Shown here: piece by piece, positions 15,381-23,904 of the stretch | How the letters are laid out: each line of letters opens with the position of its first letter | Numbering within the stretch: the first letter of the stretch is position 1 | Assembly: GCA_946406555.1 (NCBI GenBank) | Contig: CAMJLB010000016.1 | Location: 1 to 36,991, forward strand | Direction: 5' to 3' | Source of the DNA: an uncultured Prevotellaceae bacterium | Lineage (GTDB): Bacteria; Bacteroidota; Bacteroidia; Bacteroidales; Bacteroidaceae | Length of the DNA: 36,991 nucleotides | Notes under the pieces: model-generated | What the model was told of the DNA's origin: nothing | Database searches by the model: none | What the model saw: the letters and a program-made list of their open reading frames with translations, nothing else | Position numbers and translations under genes: made by a program

Positions 15381-17003
15381 TTATTTTATCATTATTTTTT
15401 TCACGTTCTTTCCATCGGCGGAGCGCAGGATATAGAGGCCACGACGAGGCGAAGATACCGACTGGCCCTTCAGGTTGTAGACGCGCTCTACGGTCGCCGA
15501 CGGCTGCACGGCGTTGGCGATGCCCGCCGCCTCGTCGTCGACATGGGCGATGCGGGCCATGCCGCCAGGCAGAATGAAGTAGGCGCGCATGCCATTGAGC
15601 GTGTTGCCGCCCTCCTCAGGCTGATAGAGATTGCCGTCGGTGCCCAGGAATAGATGGGTGCCATTGGTTTTGAGCGCTATGGGGCTGAAGGTGCCTTTAA
15701 ATCCATATAGCTGATTGCCGCCAAGGATGGTCGTCGGCAGGGAAGCCGCAATCTTCACACCGCTGAAGGTGGGATTCTCCACCGTCTCGCTGACGCGAAC
15801 CAAAAAGGGCTCGCCGGCGGGAATGGAAGTAACTGGCGTGAAGTTGTAGACGCCATCGGTAGTAATCGATGAGACGCTACGCAGTTCAATGTTGACACCA
15901 GGGATGCTTGTGGAGGTAAACTCGAAGGGCAGGCAAAGGGTGTTCCAGATGCCAGCCTTCAGTGTGCGGTGGAGCGAAACATTCACTAAGTGGTTGTAGC
16001 CGTTAACGATAGACGTGGCGTTGTCGGCAGTTTCGTCGATGAAAACATTTCTTTCCGTTACTTTCACATCGTCGATGACAATCTGGCTACCAGTGAAAGT
16101 AATCTGACTGTTGGGGGCCAAACTGTTGAGAGGGATTTCTATGGTACTCCATTTGCCATGTTTTACGGAACTAACCATATTTGTGCCATTCACGGTAAAT
16201 TTCAAATCATCAGAACTTGATTCCGACCCTGCCACTCTAAGCGATAATATACAATCGTTTGTACTTTCCAAGGGGATAGGAGCTGTGGTATATGAGCCAG
16301 TCCAGAAAAACAAGCACTGTTTTGCCGCATAAAGGCCATAAGTGTTATCAAATGATTTGTACTGAGAGTTCGGGTAGTCAAAATAAGAAGTACTCAGTTT
16401 GTTGTTGTAGTTTGCATTATATACAAGGCCAAAGTTGTTATCATTTCCCCCTACTCCATTAAGGTTATTAAATGATTCATAGTAGACAGCGTCGCCGATA
16501 TCGAGTACAAGAATGTTGGCAATTTGAAATAAATGGTTCGTATTATTGTCTCCTGCACAAGTGAACACCAATTTTGATTGTTCAGAACCACCTTTCCATA
16601 ATATAGGATAAGCTTTGTACCATTTATCATCTTTTAGATTTAGTGTACCTACCAAGAATCCGCCATCTGAAGAAACCTGTATTTTCTCATTTCCTACTTT
16701 AGAAAGACCATTAAACGTGATTCTTGCATTACCTCTAAGGCCTGTGAGGACAGGAGTTGCCAAACTACCCATTCCTAAATTATTTCCCACTTGGACTCTT
16801 ACATCGCCGTAGTAGTCCTTTTCTGCTACGCAGTTTACGAAACGCCACCCTTCGTAGCCATCGGGAACTGTGGGTATGTTTTCGTTTGCATTAGTGAAGT
16901 CTTTTAGCGGTTTGTTCAGGATTTCTGTCTGCGCCCCTGCTGGCCAAACGGCAAACACCAGGGGCAATAGTAATAAGCCGATTTTAAGTCTTGGGTTTTT
17001 CAT
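15381..17003 (-). CDS. Large secreted protein with beta-sandwich repeats and a GLYI...K C-terminal motif
   Basis: The 540-residue protein has a signal peptide (residues 1-25, ending AGAQ). Residues of about 30-170 and 180-325 look like two jelly-roll domains of the carbohydrate-binding type. A further beta-rich region (about 340-480) follows. The end, VYNLKGQSVSSPRRGLYI followed by a basic KKIMIK, is the C-terminal signature common to surface proteins of Prevotella and suggests anchoring or secretion. No catalytic motif was seen. The DNA changes composition: the part encoding residues of about 30-280 is clearly AT-richer than the 3' third, so the gene looks like a mosaic. A small gene follows in the same direction. 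Confidence 0.75.
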   Translation of the reverse strand: MKNPRLKIGLLLLPLVFAVWPAGAQTEILNKPLKDFTNANENIPTVPDGYEGWRFVNCVAEKDYYGDVRVQVGNNLGMGSLATPVLTGLRGNARITFNGLSKVGNEKIQVSSDGGFLVGTLNLKDDKWYKAYPILWKGGSEQSKLVFTCAGDNNTNHLFQIANILVLDIGDAVYYESFNNLNGVGGNDNNFGLVYNANYNNKLSTSYFDYPNSQYKSFDNTYGLYAAKQCLFFWTGSYTTAPIPLESTNDCILSLRVAGSESSSDDLKFTVNGTNMVSSVKHGKWSTIEIPLNSLAPNSQITFTGSQIVIDDVKVTERNVFIDETADNATSIVNGYNHLVNVSLHRTLKAGIWNTLCLPFEFTSTSIPGVNIELRSVSSITTDGVYNFTPVTSIPAGEPFLVRVSETVENPTFSGVKIAASLPTTILGGNQLYGFKGTFSPIALKTNGTHLFLGTDGNLYQPEEGGNTLNGMRAYFILPGGMARIAHVDDEAAGIANAVQPSATVERVYNLKGQSVSSPRRGLYILRSADGKNVKKIMIK

Positions 17004-17059
17004 TTGTATAGTTGGTAAAATTAGTATACTATCTTGTTTTCTTTACTTTGTAATTATTA

Positions 17060-17229
17060 AGTAACCGTTTAAAAAAACTTGGTACGATTATTTAAACATA
17101 TAATCGTCATATAATTTATCATATAATGACTACGCGCAGCAATTATTGGATAATGAATGGATAATGAATGGTAATTCGTGTTCATCATTTTCACCAATTT
17201 ATTTTTTTTCGATTACTTAAACGGTTACT
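17060..17229. repeat. AT-rich segment bounded by a 13-base perfect inverted repeat
   Basis: 17060-17072 (AGTAACCGTTTAA) is the exact reverse complement of 17217-17229. The 144 bases between are AT-rich and contain two adjacent copies of GGATAATGAAT (17148-17158 and 17159-17169) and several ATATAAT runs. It forms the upstream region of the 540-residue protein gene. Its right arm touches the stop codon of the MBL-fold gene. Confidence 0.7.
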
Positions 17230-17882
17230 CAATCTGTCTTCATATAGGGGTTGTAGCTCCTTTCGTCGTCGATGGTGGTGGCAGGGCCATGCCCCGTATA
17301 GAGTGTTGTGCCGGTGGGCAGCGTGCTGGCAAGACGGCTGAGGCTCTGGATGAGCTGCTGCCACGAGCCTCCGGGGAAGTCGGTGCGCCCTACGCTCATG
17401 CGGAAGAGAGTGTCGCCCGTGAAGGCGATGCGCTCTTCCGGGCAGTGGAAGACCACGCCGCCAGGCGTATGGCCAGGCGTATGGATCACTTGCAGCGTGT
17501 GGGGGCCGAAGCTGATGGCATCGCCATCGGCAAGGGCGTCGCCCAACAGCGGCGACGGCTCGCCATAGGGCATGCCGAACAGCTGGCGTGCCTGCAGAGA
17601 CAGGTCGGCCACGAGAGGGCGGTCGGCATCGTGGACGCGCACCGGGAGGCCAAGCTCCTGGGCGAGGCTGGCACAGCCGAAGCAGTGGTCGAGATGGCCG
17701 TGGGTGAGCAGCAGGTGGCACACATGGAGCCGCTGCTGACTGATATAGCTGCTGACAGCCTCGCGCTCGGAAAGAAAAAGGGCGCCGCAGTCGATGACTA
17801 CAGCATCGAGGGTGGTGGAGTCGAAGAGCACGTAGGTGTTCTCCTGCAAAGGGTTGCACTGGAAGGTCTTGAGCTGTAGCAT
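17229..17882 (-). CDS. MBL-fold metallo-hydrolase (glyoxalase II-like)
   Basis: The 217-residue cytoplasmic protein has the metal-binding motif THGHLDH (residues 60-66). Further ligands are in HTPGHTPGG and FTGDTLF, and the last His is in YTGHGPATT. This is the set of glyoxalase II and related small hydrolases. Bacteroidetes members of this size act on thioesters or are of unknown substrate. It lies 15 bases after rsmG and is probably the last gene of that operon. Confidence 0.9.
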   Translation of the reverse strand: MLQLKTFQCNPLQENTYVLFDSTTLDAVVIDCGALFLSEREAVSSYISQQRLHVCHLLLTHGHLDHCFGCASLAQELGLPVRVHDADRPLVADLSLQARQLFGMPYGEPSPLLGDALADGDAISFGPHTLQVIHTPGHTPGGVVFHCPEERIAFTGDTLFRMSVGRTDFPGGSWQQLIQSLSRLASTLPTGTTLYTGHGPATTIDDERSYNPYMKTD

Positions 17883-17897
17883 GGTGGGAAAGGGGGA

Positions 17898-18524
17898 TTA
17901 GAGTGGAAGGTAGATGGCATATTTATCCAGGAACCACTCCTCGGCAAACCACTGGCTGATGGGCTGGCACTGCACGCGCCCCTGATAGGGCTGCAGCTCC
18001 TGGCTGAGGTCGCCCCCCTTGAGGCAGAGGATGCCGGGGGCAAGGGCGGAGGGAGCCGGCGGCGAGGTGAGCACATTCTTGCGCACCAGGGCCACGAGCT
18101 GAGGCAGGGGCATCACCGCCCGTGAGACCACGTAATGGTAGCGTCCCCGCTCATCTTCGCCACGGCGGTGCAGGGGCTGGCAATTATCCAGACCGATGGC
18201 ACTGCACACCTCTTGCGCCACGCGTATCTTCTTGCCTGTGCCGTCGATGAGCGTGAACTTGCTGTCGGGATACAGGATGGCCAGGGGTATGCCGGGGAAG
18301 CCACCGCCAGTGCCCAGGTCAAGCACCCGGGACCCTGGCGCGAAAGCATTACATCGCGCCAGGGCGAGGGAGTGGAGCACGTGGTGGAGATAAAGATTGT
18401 CGATGTCGCGGCGCGAGATGACGTTGATTTTCTGGTTCCACTCACGGTAGAGCGCACCGAGCGCAGCAAACTGCGAAAGCTGACGCTCGCTGAGATGGGG
18501 GAAATAGTGCTGTAGAAGTTGCAT
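17898..18524 (-). CDS. rsmG: 16S rRNA (guanine-527-N7)-methyltransferase
   Basis: The 208-residue enzyme methylates G527 of 16S rRNA using S-adenosylmethionine; loss of the enzyme gives low-level streptomycin resistance in other bacteria. The SAM-binding motif LDLGTGGGFPGIPLAIL and the SRAVMPL segment are clear, as is the N-terminal YREWNQKINVISRRD. The ATG at 18524 was chosen because the open frame further upstream would need a rare TTG that overlaps the previous stop codon. The start is 20 bases after the TlpA lipoprotein gene. Confidence 0.95.
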   Translation of the reverse strand: MQLLQHYFPHLSERQLSQFAALGALYREWNQKINVISRRDIDNLYLHHVLHSLALARCNAFAPGSRVLDLGTGGGFPGIPLAILYPDSKFTLIDGTGKKIRVAQEVCSAIGLDNCQPLHRRGEDERGRYHYVVSRAVMPLPQLVALVRKNVLTSPPAPSALAPGILCLKGGDLSQELQPYQGRVQCQPISQWFAEEWFLDKYAIYLPL

Positions 18525-18544
18525 AGAGGGCGCTGTCGCTATTC

Positions 18545-19669
18545 TCAATCTTCAATCTTCTCAGCAATGAACTGCTCGAGTTCTTGTCCGCGCAAGCCCT
18601 TGCTGAGTATGGTGCCCTGGGCATCGACCACGACGAAGAAGGGTATCGACGTGACCTGGAACAGCTGTGCAGCCTGGTTCTGCCAGCCCTTCAGGTCGCT
18701 CATCTGCGGCCAGGGCATGCCATGGTCGCGTATGGCCTTTGTCCATGCCTCGTGGTCTTCGTCGAGCGAGATGCCTACGATGCCGAGGCCCTTGGGCTGG
18801 AACTTCTTGTAGATGGCGAGCATGGTGGGCACCTCTTGCAGGCATGGCTTGCACCAGGAGGCCCAGAAGTCGAGAATGGTGATGCGGTTGCGTCCTATCA
18901 GGTCGGCAATGGGTGCTTCGTCGCCCTCGGGCGTGGTGAGGGTGAACACGGGCATGGTCTTCCCCTCGGCGGTGGCATCTTCGGTATTGGCGTCGAGCAG
19001 CCGTAGCAGTTCGCGCACGGCCGACCGCTGCTGGAAGTGCTGGGGCATGGCGTCGATAAGCTCGCGGCGCTTTTCGCGGGTGAACTTAGGCTCTTCGGCA
19101 AAGTTGGTGACGATGAAGTAGCCCAGCTCGTCGGCAATGTGCTCGCGTGCCACCTGGAGCACGCCCGCCACCATCAGCGTCTGAAGGCTGTCGACCTTGG
19201 CCATCTGGCTGTCGAGGTATTCGCGCTCGGCCCCGGGTGCATAGATCTGCCCCGACACCAGCTGGTAGATGCTGTCTATGCGCAACCCATAGTCGTGGGT
19301 GATTACGGTGAGCTGCTGCCAGCCATCGTTGGCCTTGGTGCCGCCGACGGTGGTGAGGTCGGGGTCGTCGGCATTGAGGCTCACCTCTATGGTGCCCGGC
19401 TCAAGGAAGAAGGTGGCCGAGGCCAGTCCCTCAGGGCTGTAGATGGCGCATAGCACCACGCTGTCGACCTGTCCGGAGAGGCTGAAGTGCCCGTCGCTGA
19501 CGACGATGGTGTCGGAGGGAATGCCTGTGTCGAGATCCCGGGTGAGCAGCAGGGTGTCACCGTCGACAATGCCCTGGGTCGTGCCTTCGATTGTGTAGCC
19601 GTTTTGCTGGCACCCCACAAGGGCGAGAACGGCCAGGAGGAGCATGAAAAGGTGTGTGTAGGCTTTCAT
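18545..19669 (-). CDS. TlpA family lipoprotein with DUF4369 domain
   Basis: The 374-residue protein starts at the ATG at 19669 with a lipoprotein signal peptide (LALVGC lipobox). The first 200 residues are a DUF4369 region (YTIEGTTQGIVDGDTLLLTRDLD...). The C-terminal 140 residues are a thioredoxin-like domain with WASWCKPC and the cis-Pro in VTSIPFFVV. The family is very common in Bacteroidetes, faces the periplasm and is thought to reduce disulfides. The redox motif is CKPC, whereas the smaller protein at 14356-14883 has CPPC. It lies 46 bases after prs and 20 before rsmG, which suggests one transcript. Confidence 0.92.
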   Translation of the reverse strand: MKAYTHLFMLLLAVLALVGCQQNGYTIEGTTQGIVDGDTLLLTRDLDTGIPSDTIVVSDGHFSLSGQVDSVVLCAIYSPEGLASATFFLEPGTIEVSLNADDPDLTTVGGTKANDGWQQLTVITHDYGLRIDSIYQLVSGQIYAPGAEREYLDSQMAKVDSLQTLMVAGVLQVAREHIADELGYFIVTNFAEEPKFTREKRRELIDAMPQHFQQRSAVRELLRLLDANTEDATAEGKTMPVFTLTTPEGDEAPIADLIGRNRITILDFWASWCKPCLQEVPTMLAIYKKFQPKGLGIVGISLDEDHEAWTKAIRDHGMPWPQMSDLKGWQNQAAQLFQVTSIPFFVVVDAQGTILSKGLRGQELEQFIAEKIED

Positions 19670-19715
19670 ATGCGTAACATTCTTTGTGTATGAAAATGGG
19701 GTGAGCTGATGCGCC

Positions 19716-20654
19716 TCAGACGAGATACTGGTCGGAGATGCTCTCGTTCTCGATGACGCGGCGTATGGTCTCGGCAAACATTTCGGCCACGCTGATCTGC
19801 TTTACCTTGGCGCAACGCTGGGTGTAGGGTATGGAGTCGGTGAAGACAATCTCTTCGAGCGCCGACTCTTGCACCCTGTCGCTGGCCGGGCCGCTCATGA
19901 CGCAGTGGCTGGCGCAGGCACGCACGCTTCGTGCTCCCGATGCCATCATCAGGTCGGCCGCCTTGGTGATGGTACCGGCGGTGTCGACCATATCGTCGAC
20001 GATGACGACGTTCTTGCCCACGACGTCGCCGATGATCTGCATGCTGGCCACGACATTGGCGCGGGCACGCGTCTTGTTGCACAGCACCAGGGGGCAGCCC
20101 AGATACTTGGCGTAGGTGTTGGCACGCTTGGAGCCGCCTACGTCGGGCGAGGCAATGACGAGGTCGTCGAGATGGAGGCTCTGCAGATAGGGCAGGATGA
20201 CGCCCGAGGCATAGAGGTGGTCTACGGGGACGTCGAAGAAGCCCTGAATCTGGTCGGCATGCAAGTCCATGGTAATCACGCGGTTGACCCCCGCCACGCT
20301 CAGCAAGTCGGCCACGAGCTTGGCACCGATAGACACGCGTGGCTTGTCCTTACGGTCCTGGCGTGCCCAGCCGAAGTAGGGCATCACGGCGTTGATGGTG
20401 CGGGCAGAGGCCCGCTTGGCAGCGTCGATCATGAGGAGCAGCTCCATGAGGTTGTCGCTCGAGGGGAAGGTGCTTTGTACGAGGAAAATGTCACGGCCGC
20501 GGATACTCTCTTCGTAGCTCACGGCAAACTCGCCGTCACTGAACTTGGTCATTTGCATCTTGCCAAGGGGGCAGCCCAGGCTTTGGCAAATGCGCTCTGC
20601 GAGGTATCTCGTGGCAGTACCGGAGAAAACCATGTAGGAATTTTGTGGTAACAT
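19716..20654 (-). CDS. prs: Ribose-phosphate pyrophosphokinase
   Basis: The 312-residue enzyme makes PRPP from ribose 5-phosphate and ATP for nucleotide, His, Trp and NAD synthesis. The sequence shows the KFSDGEFAV start region, the VMPYFGWARQDRK ATP-binding loop, DLHADQIQGFFDVPVDHL and the PRPP-binding motif VVIVDDMVDTAGTI. Length and motifs are those of class I PRPP synthetases. It is 62 bases downstream of the ThiE/TenI-like gene. Confidence 0.96.
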   Translation of the reverse strand: MLPQNSYMVFSGTATRYLAERICQSLGCPLGKMQMTKFSDGEFAVSYEESIRGRDIFLVQSTFPSSDNLMELLLMIDAAKRASARTINAVMPYFGWARQDRKDKPRVSIGAKLVADLLSVAGVNRVITMDLHADQIQGFFDVPVDHLYASGVILPYLQSLHLDDLVIASPDVGGSKRANTYAKYLGCPLVLCNKTRARANVVASMQIIGDVVGKNVVIVDDMVDTAGTITKAADLMMASGARSVRACASHCVMSGPASDRVQESALEEIVFTDSIPYTQRCAKVKQISVAEMFAETIRRVIENESISDQYLV

Positions 20655-20716
20655 ATATATTTGAATTATTAATGTATTATTATAAAATAGGTATATGATC
20701 GAACAGGGGGAAATGG

Positions 20717-21325
20717 CTACAGCGCCGCCTTGCGCAAGCGCTGGAAGTGGGCGATGAGCTCTTTGTAGTCGAGCTGGCGGTGAATATCGAAACGGTTCCA
20801 GAGGTCGCCGCAGATGACAACGCCTCCAAAGCCGAGGTCGCGGCAGAGGCGCAGGTTGTCGAGACTGATGCCGCCGAGGGCGTAGACCTTACGGTCGATG
20901 AGGCCCTGGCGCTGCGCCTGCTGCAGCTCTTCATAGCTAAAAGACTGCCGGTCGGCGGGATTGCTCTGACTGTCGAAGATGGTCTTGAGAAACACATAGT
21001 CGGACTGGCGCTTGGCCTCGCGCAGCTCGTCCAGCTTGCGACACGTGCGGCTTAGGACACCACGGTAGCCTATGGGAGGCTGCACACTGGGGGAGTCAAG
21101 ATGAATGCCGCGCAGACGATATTCCTGACAGAGATAGAAATGGTCGTGGACGGTGATGCGACGCAAGTAATCGGAGGGAAGCAGGGTGAGCAGCCGCTCG
21201 CTGTAGATAGGCTCGGAATCAGGCTTGTAGAGGTGCAGCGAGTCGAGACCCTCGTCGAAGAGCGTGGTTAAAATCTTGTCTTCTTCCACGAAGAACGTGG
21301 ACTTGGTCATTATGATGAGTTTCAT
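20717..21325 (-). CDS. ThiE/TenI-like TIM-barrel protein
   Basis: The 202-residue protein starts at the ATG at 21325; the longer frame would begin upstream of the promoter. It has the TIM-barrel pattern of thiamine phosphate synthase: LHLYKP, RGIHLDS, GVLSRTCRKLDEL and the phosphate-binding YALGGISLDNL with GVVICGDLW. Several catalytic residues of true ThiE (the GxSxH signature after strand 5, the DGVHLGQxD loop) are not matched well. The protein could be the TenI-type homologue, and a role in thiamine synthesis is uncertain. No other thiamine gene is in the window. Confidence 0.75.
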   Translation of the reverse strand: MKLIIMTKSTFFVEEDKILTTLFDEGLDSLHLYKPDSEPIYSERLLTLLPSDYLRRITVHDHFYLCQEYRLRGIHLDSPSVQPPIGYRGVLSRTCRKLDELREAKRQSDYVFLKTIFDSQSNPADRQSFSYEELQQAQRQGLIDRKVYALGGISLDNLRLCRDLGFGGVVICGDLWNRFDIHRQLDYKELIAHFQRLRKAAL

Positions 21326-21357
21326 CTTGATGTAGCTGAATTGCTTTTCTGATGATG

Positions 21358-21365
21358 CAAAGGTA
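21358..21365 (-). promoter_or_regulatory. -7 box (TACCTTTG, minus strand) of the ThiE/TenI-like operon
   Basis: TACCTTTG on the minus strand lies 32 bases before the ATG at 21325. No clear -33 element was found. It is divergent from the holA box at 21463. Confidence 0.55.
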
Positions 21366-21462
21366 AGCATTTTATTTTATAATAGATGGTGTTTTTGGGA
21401 AAAAAGATGGCAAGGCCATGAAAAATGTGGTTCTGACCACTGCATGGTTTTCAAAAATTGTG

Positions 21463-21470
21463 TAACTTTG
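21463..21470 (+). promoter_or_regulatory. -7 box (TAACTTTG) of holA
   Basis: TAACTTTG lies 19 bases before the ATG at 21490, giving a very short leader. No convincing TTTG is present at -33. Confidence 0.55.
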
Positions 21471-21489
21471 CACGAAATTCATAAAAAAC

Positions 21490-22515
21490 ATGGCAGAAAG
21501 CAAACCAAACACCTACGCCAGCATCATGCAGGAGCTGAAGGCCGGGAAATACCGGGCTGTGTACTGCCTGCATGGTGATGAGTCGTTCTACATAGACAAG
21601 ATAACCGACTATATAGCCGAGCACGCCTTGGCCCCCGAGGAGCGCGACTTCAACCAGACGGTGCTCTTTGGTAGCGACACCACTGCTGCCAAGGTGGTGG
21701 ATGCGGCCCGGCGATACCCCATGATGGCCGAAAGGCAGGTGGTGATTGTGAAAGAGGCACAAAACCTGAGAAGCACCGACGCACTGGAAAAGTATATGAA
21801 ACAGCCGCAGAAGACCACCGTGCTCGTGATGTGCTACAAAAACGGAAAGATAGACGGGAGGAAACGCGAATTTCTGAAGACCATACAGCAGGCTGGCATA
21901 CTCTTCGAAAGCCAAAAGCTTAAAGACAGGGAACTGCCGGCATTCATAGAAAATTACCTGAGAGAGCGCCAGGTGGCCATCGACCCCAAGTCGACACAGC
22001 TGATAGCCGAAGCCATCGGTGCCGACCTGAGCCGGCTGACCGGCGAGATGGACAAAGTGATCCTTGCACTGCCGGAAAACGACCGGAGGGTGACACCACA
22101 GGTGGTGGAAGACCAGATAGGGGTGAGCAAAGATTTTAACGGCTTCGAACTGAAGGATGCCATCGTCAACCGCAACATTTTCAAGGCCAACCAAATTATG
22201 AATTATTTTGACAAAAACCCAAAGGCTGGAAGCATCTACTCGTTTCTCCCGTTGCTCTTCGCTTACTTCCAAAACCTGATGCTTGCATACTACGCGCCTC
22301 AGAAAACTCAGGAGGGCGTGGCCAGCTGGCTGGACATGAAATCGCCATGGGCGGCCAAAGACTACATGACTGGCATGAGAAACTATACGGGAAAGAAAGT
22401 GTTGCAAATAATCAGCAAAATACGCGAAATAGATGCCAAAAGCAAGGGATTGGACAACCCAAACACCCCCGCAAGCGAGCTTATGAAGGAACTAATCTTC
22501 TTCATTTTGCACTAA
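21490..22515 (+). CDS. holA: DNA polymerase III subunit delta
   Basis: The 341-residue protein is the delta subunit of the clamp loader, which opens the beta clamp. It shows the family start (YRAVYCLHGDESFYIDKITDYI) and the AAA+-like fold without a Walker motif. Other family segments are MMAERQVVIVKEAQNL, LVMCYKNGKIDGRKR and the alpha-helical C-terminal collar domain (SIYSFLPLLFAYFQNLML). Length is normal. It is monocistronic, with a terminator 37 bases after the stop. Confidence 0.94.
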   Translation: MAESKPNTYASIMQELKAGKYRAVYCLHGDESFYIDKITDYIAEHALAPEERDFNQTVLFGSDTTAAKVVDAARRYPMMAERQVVIVKEAQNLRSTDALEKYMKQPQKTTVLVMCYKNGKIDGRKREFLKTIQQAGILFESQKLKDRELPAFIENYLRERQVAIDPKSTQLIAEAIGADLSRLTGEMDKVILALPENDRRVTPQVVEDQIGVSKDFNGFELKDAIVNRNIFKANQIMNYFDKNPKAGSIYSFLPLLFAYFQNLMLAYYAPQKTQEGVASWLDMKSPWAAKDYMTGMRNYTGKKVLQIISKIREIDAKSKGLDNPNTPASELMKELIFFILH

Positions 22516-22551
22516 AAAGCATCTACAAACAGGCTTTTTCGAGCTAAAACG

Positions 22552-22577
22552 AGCACCTGGCAAAGGTGCTTTTTTTT
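22552..22577 (+). terminator. Rho-independent terminator of holA
   Basis: AGCACCT (22552-22558) pairs with AGGTGCT (22564-22570) around a five-base loop, followed directly by eight T residues. Confidence 0.92.
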
Positions 22578-23296
22578 GTGCTAAAAGCTTGTAAAATCGG
22601 CTACTTAGCAGCAAATAACCCCTCGTGAAATTTAAAAAAAAGGAACTGCCAAAACACTGGTCCAGAATTTTTCAAGCTCGTCGATTTTGCAACTTTTGGA
22701 AGAGCCGAAATTCGGAGTTCACATTCTTTAGCATTTAAAACATCACATTTTATGTTTGTAATCTCATATATTTCTGTAAATCCTCAAGCTTCTACGGTAA
22801 AATTTGAGTTTAATAATGTATATTTTATAAATGTATAAAACATGAAGTTTGAGTTTGATTTTGTAACTTTAAGTATGTAAAGTTGTAAATATGCAATTTA
22901 TACAGACGTTTATAATGCATTGATAACCAATACTATAATATGTTATTGTAAAAATTTATATGTAAAAAATTACGGATATTTAAGATGTAAATACTGCATA
23001 TTCGAGATTTTTCAATTTTACATGGTATAAATAGGTGATTTATAACCAATAAGATGCTTTAATCTCTTAAAGAAGCACTTATATGGGGTTTTGATATGTA
23101 AATTTAAGTTTCCGAATTTAACGTTTTACATATTCAAAACTTCGTCTTCTCTTTTACGAATTCAAATATATGAATTTAAAGTTTAAAATCATAAAAATCT
23201 CTTTACATTTGTTGGTGGTCTCATTTTTTTGTTTTACCTTTGTAAATCGAAACGAAAACGGGCAATTTGCCCTATTTTTGAACAGAACGCAAAAAA
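22578..23296. other. AT-rich intergenic island with many TGTAA motifs
   Basis: This stretch of about 720 bases has no plausible gene in any frame and is far richer in A and T than its neighbours. It holds at least a dozen TGTAA or TTACA motifs on both strands, most between 22755 and 23245. There are also two copies of ATAACCAATA (near 22923 and 23043), and several gAgTTTGAGTTT-like runs. The end of the island carries the promoter of the XRE regulator. No DnaA-box cluster was seen. Confidence 0.6.
23212..23242 (+). promoter_or_regulatory. Promoter of the XRE-type regulator gene
   Basis: TTG at 23212-23214 and TACCTTTG at 23235-23242 are 20 bases apart. A second -7-like TATTTTTG sits at 23273-23280, only 16 bases before the ATG. 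Either box could be used; the first has the better -33 element. Confidence 0.6.
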
Positions 23297-23806
23297 ATGA
23301 AGGATCGGATAAGGAAAATTATGGAGTCGCAGCACATGACCCAACAGGTGTTCGCCGACTTTCTGGGGGTGGGTCCCGCAACGCTGAGTGGCATCTTCAA
23401 CGATCGCACAAAACCCACCATCAACATCATTGAGGCCATCAAGAAGAAGCTGCCCTCTCTGAACACCGACTGGCTGATGTTTGGCATAGAGCCGATGTAC
23501 AATACCGACAGCCCTGCCACCGACAGCCCTGCCACGCCTACCAGGCAGTCGGCGCAAGCAGTTGTCAGCAACCAGCCATCTGCCCGTAGCGTGCAGGAAA
23601 CGGTGCTCGACTTCGGAGCACCTGTCCCCCCCACTCCACAGATGGCCGGCCGGACTGCTCCTTACCATAATAGTGTAAGAAATACACGTCAGGAGACCGA
23701 CTATGAGCTTATGAAAAATTTTGACAAATCGCCTCGTCGTGTCACCGAGATCCGGGTATTCTACGACGACCAGACATGGGAGAGTTTTGTGCCTGCTAAG
23801 AAGTAG
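23297..23806 (+). CDS. XRE-type helix-turn-helix regulator
   Basis: The 169-residue protein has an N-terminal Cro/C1-like HTH (residues 1-65, MTQQVFADFLGVGPATLSGIFNDRTKP). A low-complexity linker with two adjacent DSPAT units follows, and then a conserved-looking C-terminal segment (TEIRVFYDDQTWESFVPAKK). The design is known from Bacteroidetes chromosomal regulators. The phage-like HTH alone does not show a prophage, and no other phage gene is nearby. The AT-rich island upstream may carry its binding sites. Confidence 0.85.
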   Translation: MKDRIRKIMESQHMTQQVFADFLGVGPATLSGIFNDRTKPTINIIEAIKKKLPSLNTDWLMFGIEPMYNTDSPATDSPATPTRQSAQAVVSNQPSARSVQETVLDFGAPVPPTPQMAGRTAPYHNSVRNTRQETDYELMKNFDKSPRRVTEIRVFYDDQTWESFVPAKK

Positions 23807-23816
23807 TTTTCGTCAG

Positions 23817-23869
23817 AAAAAAAGAGTTGAGGAGCTTTTCTGCTTCACACGCATTTCACTCCTCAACTC
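23817..23869 (-). terminator. Rho-independent terminator of the DUF4827-glmM-TPR operon
   Basis: On the minus strand GAGTTGAGGAG (23869-23859) pairs perfectly with 23834-23824. The 24-base loop is followed by seven T residues (23823-23817). It lies 35 bases after the last gene of the operon. Confidence 0.85.
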
Positions 23870-23904
23870 CTCTATGAATCGAAGTCCTGTCTGTTACAGA
23901 TGTA

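Noticed and set aside
22578..23296. Possible replication origin
   Set aside because: AT-rich, but there is no cluster of DnaA boxes and dnaA is not nearby.
23170..23433. 87-residue frame overlapping the XRE gene
   Set aside because: It crosses the promoter and start of the XRE gene in another frame and turns into low-quality sequence.
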